Of a stretch of 64,000 nt of DNA, positions 9,648 through 17,120 are shown piece after piece (position 1 is the stretch's first letter; each line of letters opens with the position of its first letter). The translations under genes were made by a program, and so were the position numbers. Origin of the DNA: Thermopetrobacter sp964430935. Lineage in GTDB: Bacteria > Pseudomonadota > Alphaproteobacteria > Rhizobiales > Aestuariivirgaceae. The notes beneath the pieces were generated by a model. It did not search any database, was not told the origin of the DNA, and saw only the letters and a list, made by a program, of their open reading frames with translations. Location: NCBI GenBank assembly GCA_964430935.1, contig CAYSHK010000082.1:1-64000 (forward strand), given 5' to 3'.

Positions 9648-10074
9648 GACAGTCTTTCTCCCTCTTCAAGTAGGACCGTTTCCCGGAAAGGCGTCCCCCG
9701 CGGAAGGGGCGGCCTCCCCGCTCCCTCGAAATTCCGGACTGGCTTTACCATTGTGCGGGGAAAATCGCCAGTCCGTTCCATAAAAAAATACGCATAAATG
9801 AATATGTGCCCCTTTTCCAAAGAGAAAGAGCGCGGTATATGGAAGCAGCGTCCGCAAAGGCTGGGGACAAGAGCCGCGGACCGAAGCCGGAGGGGTCACG
9901 TCCGTTTTCCGATCAGGTCATGCATGGATCTGGCGCAGGGGCACCCCGGCGGCGGATTTCGCGTGCGCGTGTGGCATTTTGCGCCCTTCTCGCGCGGCCT
10001 TCGCTTCGGAATAGAAGAAGCGGACGTTGAGAACCGGACGACGTAAACAAACTGACTTGAAAGCAAGAGGGACC
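9648..10074. other. 427-base intergenic region between sat and qmoA
   Basis: No convincing gene. The stretch from 9776 to 9835 is markedly AT-rich (a run of seven A, then CGCATAAATGAATATG) and must hold promoters for the divergent sat and qmo transcripts. It also contains a 9-base inverted repeat (9735-9743 and 9767-9775) enclosing a bipartite motif shared with the CBS-gene promoter. aprBA, often found beside sat and qmo in sulfur-metabolising bacteria, is absent here. Confidence 0.7.
9735..9775. repeat. inverted repeat in the sat upstream region
   Basis: CGGACTGGC (9735-9743) and its exact complement GCCAGTCCG (9767-9775) enclose 23 bases. If transcribed it would form a 9-base stem in the sat leader, 90-130 bases before the start codon; as DNA it could be an operator. 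The enclosed bases carry TTACCATTG and CGGGGAAAATC, both repeated at 15260-15284. Confidence 0.55.
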
Positions 10075-11343
10075 ATGGCACAGGACGGACCGCACAGCCA
10101 GACGATCGCCGTCATAGGCGGCGGCATCGCAGGCGTCACCGCCGCGCTGGAAGCCGCCGAGACCGGCTATGACGTCATCCTGATCGAGAAGGAGCCGGCC
10201 CTGGGCGGCCGCGTTACCCGCCTCAATCGGTATTTCCCCAAGTTCTGCCACCCGACGTGCGGACTTGAGATCAACTATCAGCGCATCAAGAAGAATCCGC
10301 GGCTGAAGGTGCTGACCATGCATGAAGTGGTCGCGGTGGAGGGCGAAAAGGGGAACTACGTCATCAGGGCGAAGAAGCTGCCCCGCTACGTCAACGAGAA
10401 ATGCACCGCCTGCGGCGAGTGCGGCAAGGTCTGCGAGACCGAGATCGACGATCCCTACAACTACGGCCTGGGCAAGGTGAAGGCCGCGCGCCTGCCGCAC
10501 GAGCACGCCTTCCCGATGCGCTACGTGATCGACGCGGCGGTGAAGGGCACCGACGACGAGGGCCGCATCTCCGAGGCCTGCAAGTACGGGGCGGTGGACT
10601 TCTCCGAGGAGGAGGAGGAGGTCGAGCTGAACGCCGGCGCCATCATCTGGGCCACCGGCTGGCGGCCCTACGACGCCTCGAAGCTCGAGACCTACAGCTA
10701 CACGCACTCCGCGGACATCATCAACAACGTGGAGATGGAGCGGCTGGCCAACCACGACGGCCCCACCGGCGGCAAGGTGGTGCGCCCCTCCAACGGGGAG
10801 CCGGCCAAGAAGGTGGCCCTCATCCAGTGCGCCGGTTCGCGCGACGTGAACCACCTGCCCTACTGCTCCATGATCTGCTGCCTGGCTTCCCTGAAGCATG
10901 CGGCCTACGTGCTGGAGCAGTACGAGGACGCGGAAGTGCACATGTACTACATAGACATCCGCGCCCACGACAAGATGCAGACCTTCTACGAGCGCATCAA
11001 GGTCGATCCGCGCATCAAGTTCATCAAGTCCAAGCCGGCCGAGATCCACGTCGGCGAGGACGGCCGTCCGATCGTGAAGGGCGAGCGGACCATCGACCGC
11101 GAACTCTACGAGGAGCCCTACGACCTGGTGGTGCTGGCCACGGGCATGGAGCCCGAGGCGAAGGGCATCTCCGCCTCCGGTGACGTGGTGATGGACGAAG
11201 ACGGCTTCGTGCTCGCGGTCGAGAGCGAGGACGGCGGTCAGTTCTCCTGCGGCGTGGCGGCCGGGCCCTTCGACGTGGCGCTGTCCACGACCTCGGGCAC
11301 GGCGGCGGCATTGAAGGCAATTCAGGCAGTGGGGGCCAGGTAA
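10075..11343 (+). CDS. qmoA: quinone-interacting membrane-bound oxidoreductase subunit QmoA (HdrA-like flavoprotein)
   Basis: A 422-residue HdrA-related flavoprotein. The N-terminal FAD-binding GGGIAGVTAALEAAETGYDV is followed by ALGGRVTRLNRYFPKFCHP, then HPTCGLEINYQRIKKNPR, which is very characteristic of QmoA. A CX2CX2CX3C cluster motif (CTACGECGKVC) lies near residue 108. A second cysteine-rich patch (CAGSRDVNHLPYCSMICC) corresponds to the HdrA cluster region. Qmo moves electrons between the quinone pool and APS reductase. I started at the ATG at 10075, where AGAGGG precedes the start and homology begins; the upstream in-frame extension is not conserved-looking. qmoB follows after five bases. 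Confidence 0.94.
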   Translation: MAQDGPHSQTIAVIGGGIAGVTAALEAAETGYDVILIEKEPALGGRVTRLNRYFPKFCHPTCGLEINYQRIKKNPRLKVLTMHEVVAVEGEKGNYVIRAKKLPRYVNEKCTACGECGKVCETEIDDPYNYGLGKVKAARLPHEHAFPMRYVIDAAVKGTDDEGRISEACKYGAVDFSEEEEEVELNAGAIIWATGWRPYDASKLETYSYTHSADIINNVEMERLANHDGPTGGKVVRPSNGEPAKKVALIQCAGSRDVNHLPYCSMICCLASLKHAAYVLEQYEDAEVHMYYIDIRAHDKMQTFYERIKVDPRIKFIKSKPAEIHVGEDGRPIVKGERTIDRELYEEPYDLVVLATGMEPEAKGISASGDVVMDEDGFVLAVESEDGGQFSCGVAAGPFDVALSTTSGTAAALKAIQAVGAR

Positions 11344-11348
11344 GGACA

Positions 11349-13655
11349 ATGGCTGACAACAAGATTGGCATCTATCTCTGTGAGGGCTGCGGCATCGCCG
11401 ACGCCATCAACATGGACGAGCTGGAGCAGACCGTCGCCAACGAGTTCGGCGTCGTCACCTGCAAGCGCCATGCGGCCTTCTGCTCCGACGAGGGACGCGC
11501 GGTCATCGAGAAGGACGTGAAGGACGGCGAGGCCAACAAGGTGGTGGTCGCCGCCTGCTCGCACCGCGTCATGACCGACCGCTTCAACTTCGAGGGCGCC
11601 GTGACGGTGCGCGCCAACCTGCGCGAACAGGTCGCCTGGACGCAGCCGGCGGGCGAGGAGGACACCCAGATGTTCGCCGCCGACAACGTGCGGATGGGCA
11701 TCGCGCAGGCCCGCAACTCGGAGAACCCGGAAGGGCACGAGAACGTCGTGAAATCCGAGAAGCTGCTGGTGGTGGGCGGCGGCATCGCCGGCCTGACGGC
11801 GGCCCTGGACGCGGCGAAGACGGGCCGCGAGGTCACCCTCGTGGAGAAGACCGACCAGCTGGGCGGCTGGACGCGCAAGTGGAGCAAGCTCATTCCCTCG
11901 CGTCCGCCCTACCGCGGTCTGGTGGACAACAACATCGAGGACGTCATCAAGGCGGTCGAGGAGAACGACAGGATCACCGTTCTGACCAACGCCCTCGTGA
12001 CGAAGACCTCCGGCGAGCCGGGCGAGTTCAGCGTGACCATCAGCCATGGCGGCTCGGACACCGAGGACGTCTTCGGCGCCATCGTCGTGGCCACCGGCTG
12101 GCGCATGCCCGACGACATGACGCCCTACGAGAAGTACGGCCTCGGCAAGATCGACGGCGTGATGAGCGGCGTGGATTTCGAGGAGGTCCTGAAGAACGGC
12201 GTCGAGAAGGACGGCAAGAAGCTGGAGACCATCGCCATCGTCATCCCCTGCGAGAGCGAGCAGATGCCCTACACCTCCGGTGTGGCGGACCGCATCGCCA
12301 TCAAGCAGGCGATCCAGGTGATGGACGCCAACCCCTCCGCCATGGTCTACGTCCTGCATGACAACCTCCGGGCCCACGGTCAGGCGGAGGAGCTCTACCG
12401 CGAGGCGCAGGACAAGGGCGTGGTCTTCATGAAGGCCATGGTGAAGTCGGCGGAGGCCGGCCCGACGCTGACCACGGACGACCTGCTGCTCGGCCAGGAG
12501 GTCAAGCTGACGGGTCTGGACGCCGTGGTGGTGATGACCGGCATGATGCCGAACTCCACCAACCCCGACCTGCCGAAGGCTGACAAGGGCAACGAGTTCC
12601 TGTGCGACGACGTGAACCCGCGCGTGCCGATCACCGTCAACGGCGAGGAGGCCGGAGACGGCGACGCGGCCAAGGCGGAAGCCTCCGGCGACGAGGAGGG
12701 CGCGGGCGTCGCTCCGGCGGACTGCGATCCGGAGAACCCGCCGCTGCCGGGCGGCCCGCTGCTGAACCTGCAGTACCGCCAGGGCCCGCACATTCCGATC
12801 CTCTACAACGGGTTCATCGACTCGCACTACATCTGCTTCCCGTACGAGACGCGCCGCACGGGCATCTACGTCTGCGGCGCGGTCCGCAAGCCGATGACCA
12901 CCACGGAGGCGAAGGAGGACGCCGCGGGCGCGGTCCTGAAGGGCGTCCAGGCCATCAACCTGGTGAAGGAGAGCCGCGCGACGCATCCGCGCACGGGCGA
13001 TCTCTCCTACCCGAACTTCGGCCTGGACATCTGCACCAAGTGCCGCCGCTGTACGGTGGAGTGCCCGTTCGGCGCCATCGACGAGAACGAGGAGGGCTAT
13101 CCGCAGCTCAACCCGTCGCGCTGCCGCCGCTGCGGCACGTGCATGGGCGCCTGCCCGGTGCGCACCATCTCGTTCAAGAACTACTCGCCGAACATGATCA
13201 CCGAAATGATCGAGGCCGTGGAGCAGCCGGATCCGTTCGACGAAAAACCGCGCATCATGGTTTTCGCCTGTGAGAACGATGCCTATCCGGCGCTTGACAT
13301 GGCGGGCATCAACAGGCGCGAAATCAACAAGTACATGCGCTTCATCCCGGTGCGCTGCCTCGGTTCGGTGACGCTCGTCTGGGTGTCCAACGCGCTGGAG
13401 AAGGGCTTCGACGGCGTGATGCTGATGGGCTGCAAGTCGGGCGACGACTACCAGTGCCACTTCGTGAAGGGTTCCGCCATCGCGAAGGAACGCATCGGCA
13501 AGGTCGAGGAGACGCTGAAGAACCTCATGCTGGAGCCCGAGCGCGTCAGCTTCGAGGAGGTCTCCATCGCAGATTCGAAGCGTGTCGTCGAGCTCCTCGA
13601 CAAGTTCGGCGAAGAGATCGAAGGCATCGGCCTCAATCCGTTCAAGGGGTTCTGA
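11349..13655 (+). CDS. qmoB: QmoB, HdrA-like flavoprotein with ferredoxin and MvhD-like domains
   Basis: A 768-residue subunit. An N-terminal segment (IGIYLCEGCGIADAINMDEL) precedes an FAD-binding domain with GGGIAGLTAALDAAKTGREV near residue 140. Two [4Fe-4S] motifs, CTKCRRCTVECPFGA and CRRCGTCMGACPV, lie near residues 560-605. The C-terminal 150 residues (MVFACENDAYPALD, MGCKSGDDYQCHF) form an MvhD/FrhD-like domain that in Hdr-hydrogenase complexes passes electrons to HdrA. This architecture supports flavin-based electron bifurcation or confurcation with QmoA. A low-complexity Ala/Glu/Gly insert near residues 430-460 is likely a flexible loop. It is in the middle of the operon, with a four-base gap to hdrC. 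Confidence 0.94.
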   Translation: MADNKIGIYLCEGCGIADAINMDELEQTVANEFGVVTCKRHAAFCSDEGRAVIEKDVKDGEANKVVVAACSHRVMTDRFNFEGAVTVRANLREQVAWTQPAGEEDTQMFAADNVRMGIAQARNSENPEGHENVVKSEKLLVVGGGIAGLTAALDAAKTGREVTLVEKTDQLGGWTRKWSKLIPSRPPYRGLVDNNIEDVIKAVEENDRITVLTNALVTKTSGEPGEFSVTISHGGSDTEDVFGAIVVATGWRMPDDMTPYEKYGLGKIDGVMSGVDFEEVLKNGVEKDGKKLETIAIVIPCESEQMPYTSGVADRIAIKQAIQVMDANPSAMVYVLHDNLRAHGQAEELYREAQDKGVVFMKAMVKSAEAGPTLTTDDLLLGQEVKLTGLDAVVVMTGMMPNSTNPDLPKADKGNEFLCDDVNPRVPITVNGEEAGDGDAAKAEASGDEEGAGVAPADCDPENPPLPGGPLLNLQYRQGPHIPILYNGFIDSHYICFPYETRRTGIYVCGAVRKPMTTTEAKEDAAGAVLKGVQAINLVKESRATHPRTGDLSYPNFGLDICTKCRRCTVECPFGAIDENEEGYPQLNPSRCRRCGTCMGACPVRTISFKNYSPNMITEMIEAVEQPDPFDEKPRIMVFACENDAYPALDMAGINRREINKYMRFIPVRCLGSVTLVWVSNALEKGFDGVMLMGCKSGDDYQCHFVKGSAIAKERIGKVEETLKNLMLEPERVSFEEVSIADSKRVVELLDKFGEEIEGIGLNPFKGF

Positions 13656-13659
13656 GATC

Positions 13660-14262
13660 ATGACAGCTGCCATACCGCAACCGTCCCGCACCTACGACCT
13701 GTCGTTCGCCCGCTGGGTGCGCGAGAACGTCAAGGGCGGCGACAAGATGAACCTGTGCATGCAGTGCGGCGTGTGCGCCGGCTCCTGTCCGATCGGCAAC
13801 GAGATGGACAACGGGCCGCGCAAGACCTTCATGATGGTGCGCGCCGGCATGAAGGAGGAGGTCCTCTCCTCCTCCACCCTGTGGAACTGCACCTCCTGCT
13901 ACCGCTGCTACGTGCGCTGCCCGCGCGGCATTCCGGTCACCTCCATCATCCAGGGACTGGCCGCCGTGGCCGCCAAGGAGGGCTACGCGCCCAAGCAGAA
14001 GGTGGAGAACTACTACTTCTCGAAGGCCTTCTGGTGGTCCGCGGAGAAGTTCGGCAAGACCGACGAGCGTCTCGTCACGATGAAGTACTTCTTCTCCTTC
14101 GGCCTTTCGGAGGGCATCAAGAAGGCGCTCGACAACCTCAAGGTCGCGCTCGGCATGATCAAGGCCGGACGCATGCACATCGGCCTGCCGCACACCATCA
14201 AGAACAAGAGCCAGCTCAAGGCCATCGTGGCCAAGGCCAAGGAACTCGAGCAGAAGGGGTAA
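13660..14262 (+). CDS. hdrC: HdrC-like iron-sulfur subunit (replaces the N-terminal half of QmoC)
   Basis: A 200-residue soluble protein with two [4Fe-4S] motifs, CMQCGVCAGSCP (near residue 33) and CTSCYRCYVRCPRG (near residue 75), as in heterodisulfide reductase HdrC and the cytoplasmic half of QmoC. No membrane helix follows, so the cytochrome b-like part of a canonical QmoC is missing. HdrC normally relays electrons from HdrA/Qmo flavins to HdrB, which follows three bases downstream. The ATG at 13660, four bases after the qmoB stop, fits the homology; the longer frame upstream overlaps qmoB and is not real. Confidence 0.92.
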   Translation: MTAAIPQPSRTYDLSFARWVRENVKGGDKMNLCMQCGVCAGSCPIGNEMDNGPRKTFMMVRAGMKEEVLSSSTLWNCTSCYRCYVRCPRGIPVTSIIQGLAAVAAKEGYAPKQKVENYYFSKAFWWSAEKFGKTDERLVTMKYFFSFGLSEGIKKALDNLKVALGMIKAGRMHIGLPHTIKNKSQLKAIVAKAKELEQKG

Positions 14263-14265
14263 GAC

Positions 14266-15177
14266 ATGAGCGAGAAGATGAAGTTCACCTATTACCCGGG
14301 CTGCAGCTCCGAGGCCACCGGCCGGCATCTGGACGAGTCCACCAGGGCCGTCTTTCCCGAGCTGGGGATCGAGGTGCAGGACATCGAGGACTGGAACTGC
14401 TGCGGCGCCTCCATCGGCCACATCGGCGGCGGTCCGCTGCCGCAGCTGGCGCTGAACGCCCGCAATCTGGCCAACGCCAAGAAGAACGGCAACGAGCACG
14501 TCTTCACCTCCTGCGCCGCGTGCTATCTCAACACCCACGGGTCCAACCTGACCATCCGTGACGACGAGAAGAAGCGCGAACTGGCCAACGAGGCGCTGAA
14601 GGCCGGCGGCATGGACGGCTACGAGGGCGACCTGAAGGTGCACCACGCCATGGAGGTGCTGGTCAACTTCGTCGGCATGGACAAGATCGCCGAGCGCGCC
14701 ACCAACAAGCTCGAGGGCCTGAAGGTGGCCGGATGGGTGGGCTGCCAGACGGTCCGGCCCTTCGCCGAGACCGACGATGGCGGCAACTACGACACCTACG
14801 AGGAGCCGCACTTCCTGGACGACATCACCAAGGCCTGCGGCGCCGAGGCGGTGGACTACGAGCCGAAGACCAACTGCTGCGGCGGTTCCGTGGCGGTGAT
14901 GAAGCCGGAGAAGACGCTGCATCTGATGAAGCTGCTTCTCGAGGAGGCCGAAAAGGCCGGCGCGGACGTGATCTCCACGCCCTGCCCGCTGTGCCAGACC
15001 AACCTCGAGATGTATCAGGAGGCCATCAACAAGAAGTACGGAACCAACTTCAACATTCCGGTGGTCTTCCCCCAGCAGCTGATGGCGGTCGCCTTCGGCA
15101 TGGATCCGCAGAAGGACGCGGCACTGCACCGCAATACCATCCGCGCCGAAAAACTGGAGAAGATGGCCAAGAAATAG
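14266..15177 (+). CDS. hdrB: HdrB-like CCG-domain subunit
   Basis: A 303-residue protein with two cysteine-rich CCG domains. The first contains YYPGCSSEATG, WNCCGAS and SCAACYLNTHG; the second contains WVGCQTV, TNCCGGS and CPLCQTNLEMY. In HdrB these cysteines bind two noncubane [4Fe-4S] clusters where heterodisulfide is cleaved. Paired with HdrC it replaces QmoC, an arrangement described for Gram-positive sulfate reducers and some other lineages. The natural thiol/disulfide or other electron partner is unknown. It is the last gene of the qmo operon and is followed by a strong terminator. Confidence 0.92.
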   Translation: MSEKMKFTYYPGCSSEATGRHLDESTRAVFPELGIEVQDIEDWNCCGASIGHIGGGPLPQLALNARNLANAKKNGNEHVFTSCAACYLNTHGSNLTIRDDEKKRELANEALKAGGMDGYEGDLKVHHAMEVLVNFVGMDKIAERATNKLEGLKVAGWVGCQTVRPFAETDDGGNYDTYEEPHFLDDITKACGAEAVDYEPKTNCCGGSVAVMKPEKTLHLMKLLLEEAEKAGADVISTPCPLCQTNLEMYQEAINKKYGTNFNIPVVFPQQLMAVAFGMDPQKDAALHRNTIRAEKLEKMAKK

Positions 15178-15198
15178 GCCGTCTCCCCATGGAACAGA

Positions 15199-15236
15199 AA
15201 AGCCCGCCCGCAGTCGTCTGCGCGGCGGGCTTTCCA
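15199..15236 (+). terminator. intrinsic terminator of the qmo operon
   Basis: AAAGCCCGCC (15199-15208) pairs perfectly with GGCGGGCTTT (15224-15233), with a small inner GCAG/CTGC helix in the loop. T residues close the stem. It begins 22 bases after the hdrB stop. Confidence 0.85.
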
Positions 15237-15259
15237 TTTGCCATCATGTTTTGTCAAGG

Positions 15260-15284
15260 TTACCATTGCCTTCCGGGGAAAATC
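15260..15284. promoter_or_regulatory. bipartite motif shared with the sat-qmoA intergenic region
   Basis: TTACCATTG (15260-15268), a 5-base spacer and CGGGGAAAATC (15274-15284) recur exactly, with a 2-base spacer, at 9745-9766 between sat and qmoA. The two copies flank the qmo operon, suggesting a common regulator. The matches are seen directly; the function is inferred. Confidence 0.5.
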
Positions 15285-15295
15285 CGGCATATATT
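15266..15295 (+). promoter_or_regulatory. candidate sigma70 promoter of the CBS-domain gene
   Basis: TTGCCT (15266-15271), an 18-base spacer and TATATT (15290-15295) resemble the -35 and -10 boxes. The -10 box lies in one arm of an inverted repeat, ATATATT (15289-15295) and AATATAT (15306-15312), which could be an operator around the transcription start. The leader to the ATG would be about 145 bases. Confidence 0.45.
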
Positions 15296-15447
15296 GCAAT
15301 TCGTGAATATATCCGGCCGAAATCGACGCGGCACCGGTGCGTGGAACCGGGCCGGATGGAAGGAAAGGCGGCACAAGGGGGGAGCCGCCCGCCCCGGAAT
15401 TCCGAAAAAGCACAAACAACGGGAAAGAAAAAAGAGGGAGCCTTGGG

Positions 15448-15891
15448 ATGAAAGTCACCGAATTTCTGGAGAACCACCAGCATAAAATCGTTTCCTGCCG
15501 CCGCGCCGACACGCTTCAGGCCGCGGCTTCCCTGCTCTATTCGAACCGCATCGGCGCCATGCCGGTGGTGGACAGCGCGGGCAAGCTGGTGGGCATCCTC
15601 TCCGAGCGTGACATCGTCTCGGCCCTGTCCCAGCGTCCGCACGAAATCCTGAAGCTGCGCGTGCGGGACGTGATGTCCTCCCCGGCGGTCACCACCCAGT
15701 GCGAGGCGGACATGGACGAAGCCATGCGGCTGATGATGAGTCACAAATTCCGCCATCTGCCGGTGGTGGACGCGGAAGGCCGGCTGCGCGGCATGCTCTC
15801 CATCCGCGACTGCCTGGCCATGCAGCTGCGCGACAAGGAACTGGAAGCCAACGTGCTGCGCGACAGCTTCATCGCCGCCCGCTTCTCCTGA
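15448..15891 (+). CDS. CBS-domain pair protein
   Basis: A 147-residue protein made almost entirely of a Bateman module. The first CBS motif (about residues 10-65) has SNRIGAMPVVDSAGKLVGIL and SERDIVSAL; the second (about 75-130) has VRDVMSSPAVTT, FRHLPVVDAEGRLRGML and SIRDCLA. Stand-alone CBS pairs usually bind adenine nucleotides and act as energy sensors. Its position directly after the Sat/Qmo cluster, whose pathway consumes and releases AMP through APS reductase, makes an AMP/ATP-sensing role attractive but unproven. I chose the ATG at 15448, seven bases after AGAGGGAG. It shares an upstream motif with the sat-qmo region. Confidence 0.9.
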   Translation: MKVTEFLENHQHKIVSCRRADTLQAAASLLYSNRIGAMPVVDSAGKLVGILSERDIVSALSQRPHEILKLRVRDVMSSPAVTTQCEADMDEAMRLMMSHKFRHLPVVDAEGRLRGMLSIRDCLAMQLRDKELEANVLRDSFIAARFS

Positions 15892-16056
15892 GAACGACGG
15901 CGGAAGCTTCCGTCATCACATGCATGACCGGTTCTCCGCGGAACGTCCGGCGGTCGGGGCTGCCGCATGCGCGTTCCGCGGCATCGGGTCCGTCCGCTTC
16001 CGGGACGACGGCTCCCGGCTTCGCAGGGCATGATCTTCCACGCCGGGACGTCCGGA

Positions 16057-16293
16057 TCAATCCTCCGGCTCGAGCAGCCTGTGGATATGGACGATGAAAT
16101 AGCGCATCTCGGCATCGTCGATGGTGGCGCGGGCCTTCTCCTCCCATGCCTTGTGGGCCTCCGCATAGCTGGGATAGATCCCGACGATGTCCAGATCCGA
16201 CGGATCCTGGAACTCCACTCCCTGAACGTCCTTCAGGCGTCCGCCGAAAACCAGATGCAGATACTGCTTCGATTCGTAGACATGATCGGTCAT
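16057..16293 (-). CDS. DUF4170 protein
   Basis: A 78-residue protein of a small family common in alphaproteobacteria and without known function. The sequence KQYLHLVFGGRLKDVQGVEF leads into IVGIYPSYAEAHKAWEEKA and ends RYFIVHIHRLLEPED, a compact alpha/beta domain with no catalytic motif visible. Its ATG overlaps the stop of the cysQ-like gene (ATGA), making it the last gene of the ubiA-pmbA-cysQ operon. This neighbourhood is conserved in the class, so a role in the same process is possible but unknown. Confidence 0.88.
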   Translation of the reverse strand: MTDHVYESKQYLHLVFGGRLKDVQGVEFQDPSDLDIVGIYPSYAEAHKAWEEKARATIDDAEMRYFIVHIHRLLEPED

Positions 16294-17120
16294 TGCCTGC
16301 GTTCCCCTCGCGGATGATGCCGGTGCCGCCCATGGCCCCGGTAGTCCCTCAAGTATTCCATGATCTGCGCATGGAGCGCCGGATTGGCGGCCACCACGCC
16401 GAACGGCCGCGTCTCCCGGCGATTGTAGACGATCGTTTCTCCATGCGCATCCGTGACGATCCCTCCGGCCTCGCGCACGATGAGGTCGCCGGCGGCCACG
16501 TCCCAGTCGCACTTGCACCCCGGCGCGAGCATTCCATCAGCCTCGGCCGAGGCGACGTGCGCCAGCCGCAGCGCCAGGGACGGCAGCTTCGTGACCGTCA
16601 CCTCGGGCCAGGGCCTGCCCCACATGCGCCTGTCGTATATGGAGCGGGGACCGATGATGCGCGCGCCTTCCAGCGTGCGGGCATCTCCGACCCGGATCGA
16701 CCGCCCGTCGAGCGTCGCCCCACGCCCCGCCATGGCCGCCCACGTCCGGCCGCGCGCCGGAGCGTGGATGATTCCGATCACGGGCCGGCCGTCCTCCACG
16801 AGGGCCAGGGAAACGCACCAGTCGGGATCGCCGCGCAGAAATCCGCTGGTGCCGTCCACGGGATCCAGCACCCACACGCGCCGGCGGGAAAGACGCTCCT
16901 CGCCGTCCGCGGTCTCCTCGGAAAGCCAGCCGTATTCCGGCCGGGCCGCGCGGAGCATGTCCCGCAGCGCCCCGTCCACCGCCAGGTCCGCTTCGGACAC
17001 CGGACTGCGGTCGGCCTTCCTGTGCCATTCCGGGTGATGCCCGAAATATCCCATGGCGATGCGGCCCGCCTCGAGGACGGCTTCCATGGCCAGCCGGAAA
17101 TCCGCGTCATCTCCCGGCAA
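16290..17120 (-). CDS. cysQ: 3'(2'),5'-bisphosphate nucleotidase / inositol monophosphatase family
   Basis: A 276-residue Mg-dependent, lithium-sensitive phosphatase of the inositol monophosphatase superfamily. The metal-binding signatures are SEETADGEE, LDPVDGTSGFLRGD (residues about 83-96) and WDVAAGDLIVREAGG. The best function is hydrolysis of PAP to AMP, which recycles the by-product of PAPS-dependent sulfur assimilation and sulfotransfer. Histidinol-phosphatase or inositol phosphatase activity is the alternative. It overlaps the pmbA end by 14 bases and the DUF4170 start by 4 bases, so the three are cotranscribed. Confidence 0.85.
   Translation of the reverse strand: MPGDDADFRLAMEAVLEAGRIAMGYFGHHPEWHRKADRSPVSEADLAVDGALRDMLRAARPEYGWLSEETADGEERLSRRRVWVLDPVDGTSGFLRGDPDWCVSLALVEDGRPVIGIIHAPARGRTWAAMAGRGATLDGRSIRVGDARTLEGARIIGPRSIYDRRMWGRPWPEVTVTKLPSLALRLAHVASAEADGMLAPGCKCDWDVAAGDLIVREAGGIVTDAHGETIVYNRRETRPFGVVAANPALHAQIMEYLRDYRGHGRHRHHPRGERRQ

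Noticed and set aside
9798..10046. Possible small gene in the sat-qmoA gap
   Set aside because: Composition is Arg/Gly-rich without any motif, start lacks a ribosome site, and the stretch is better explained as promoter DNA.
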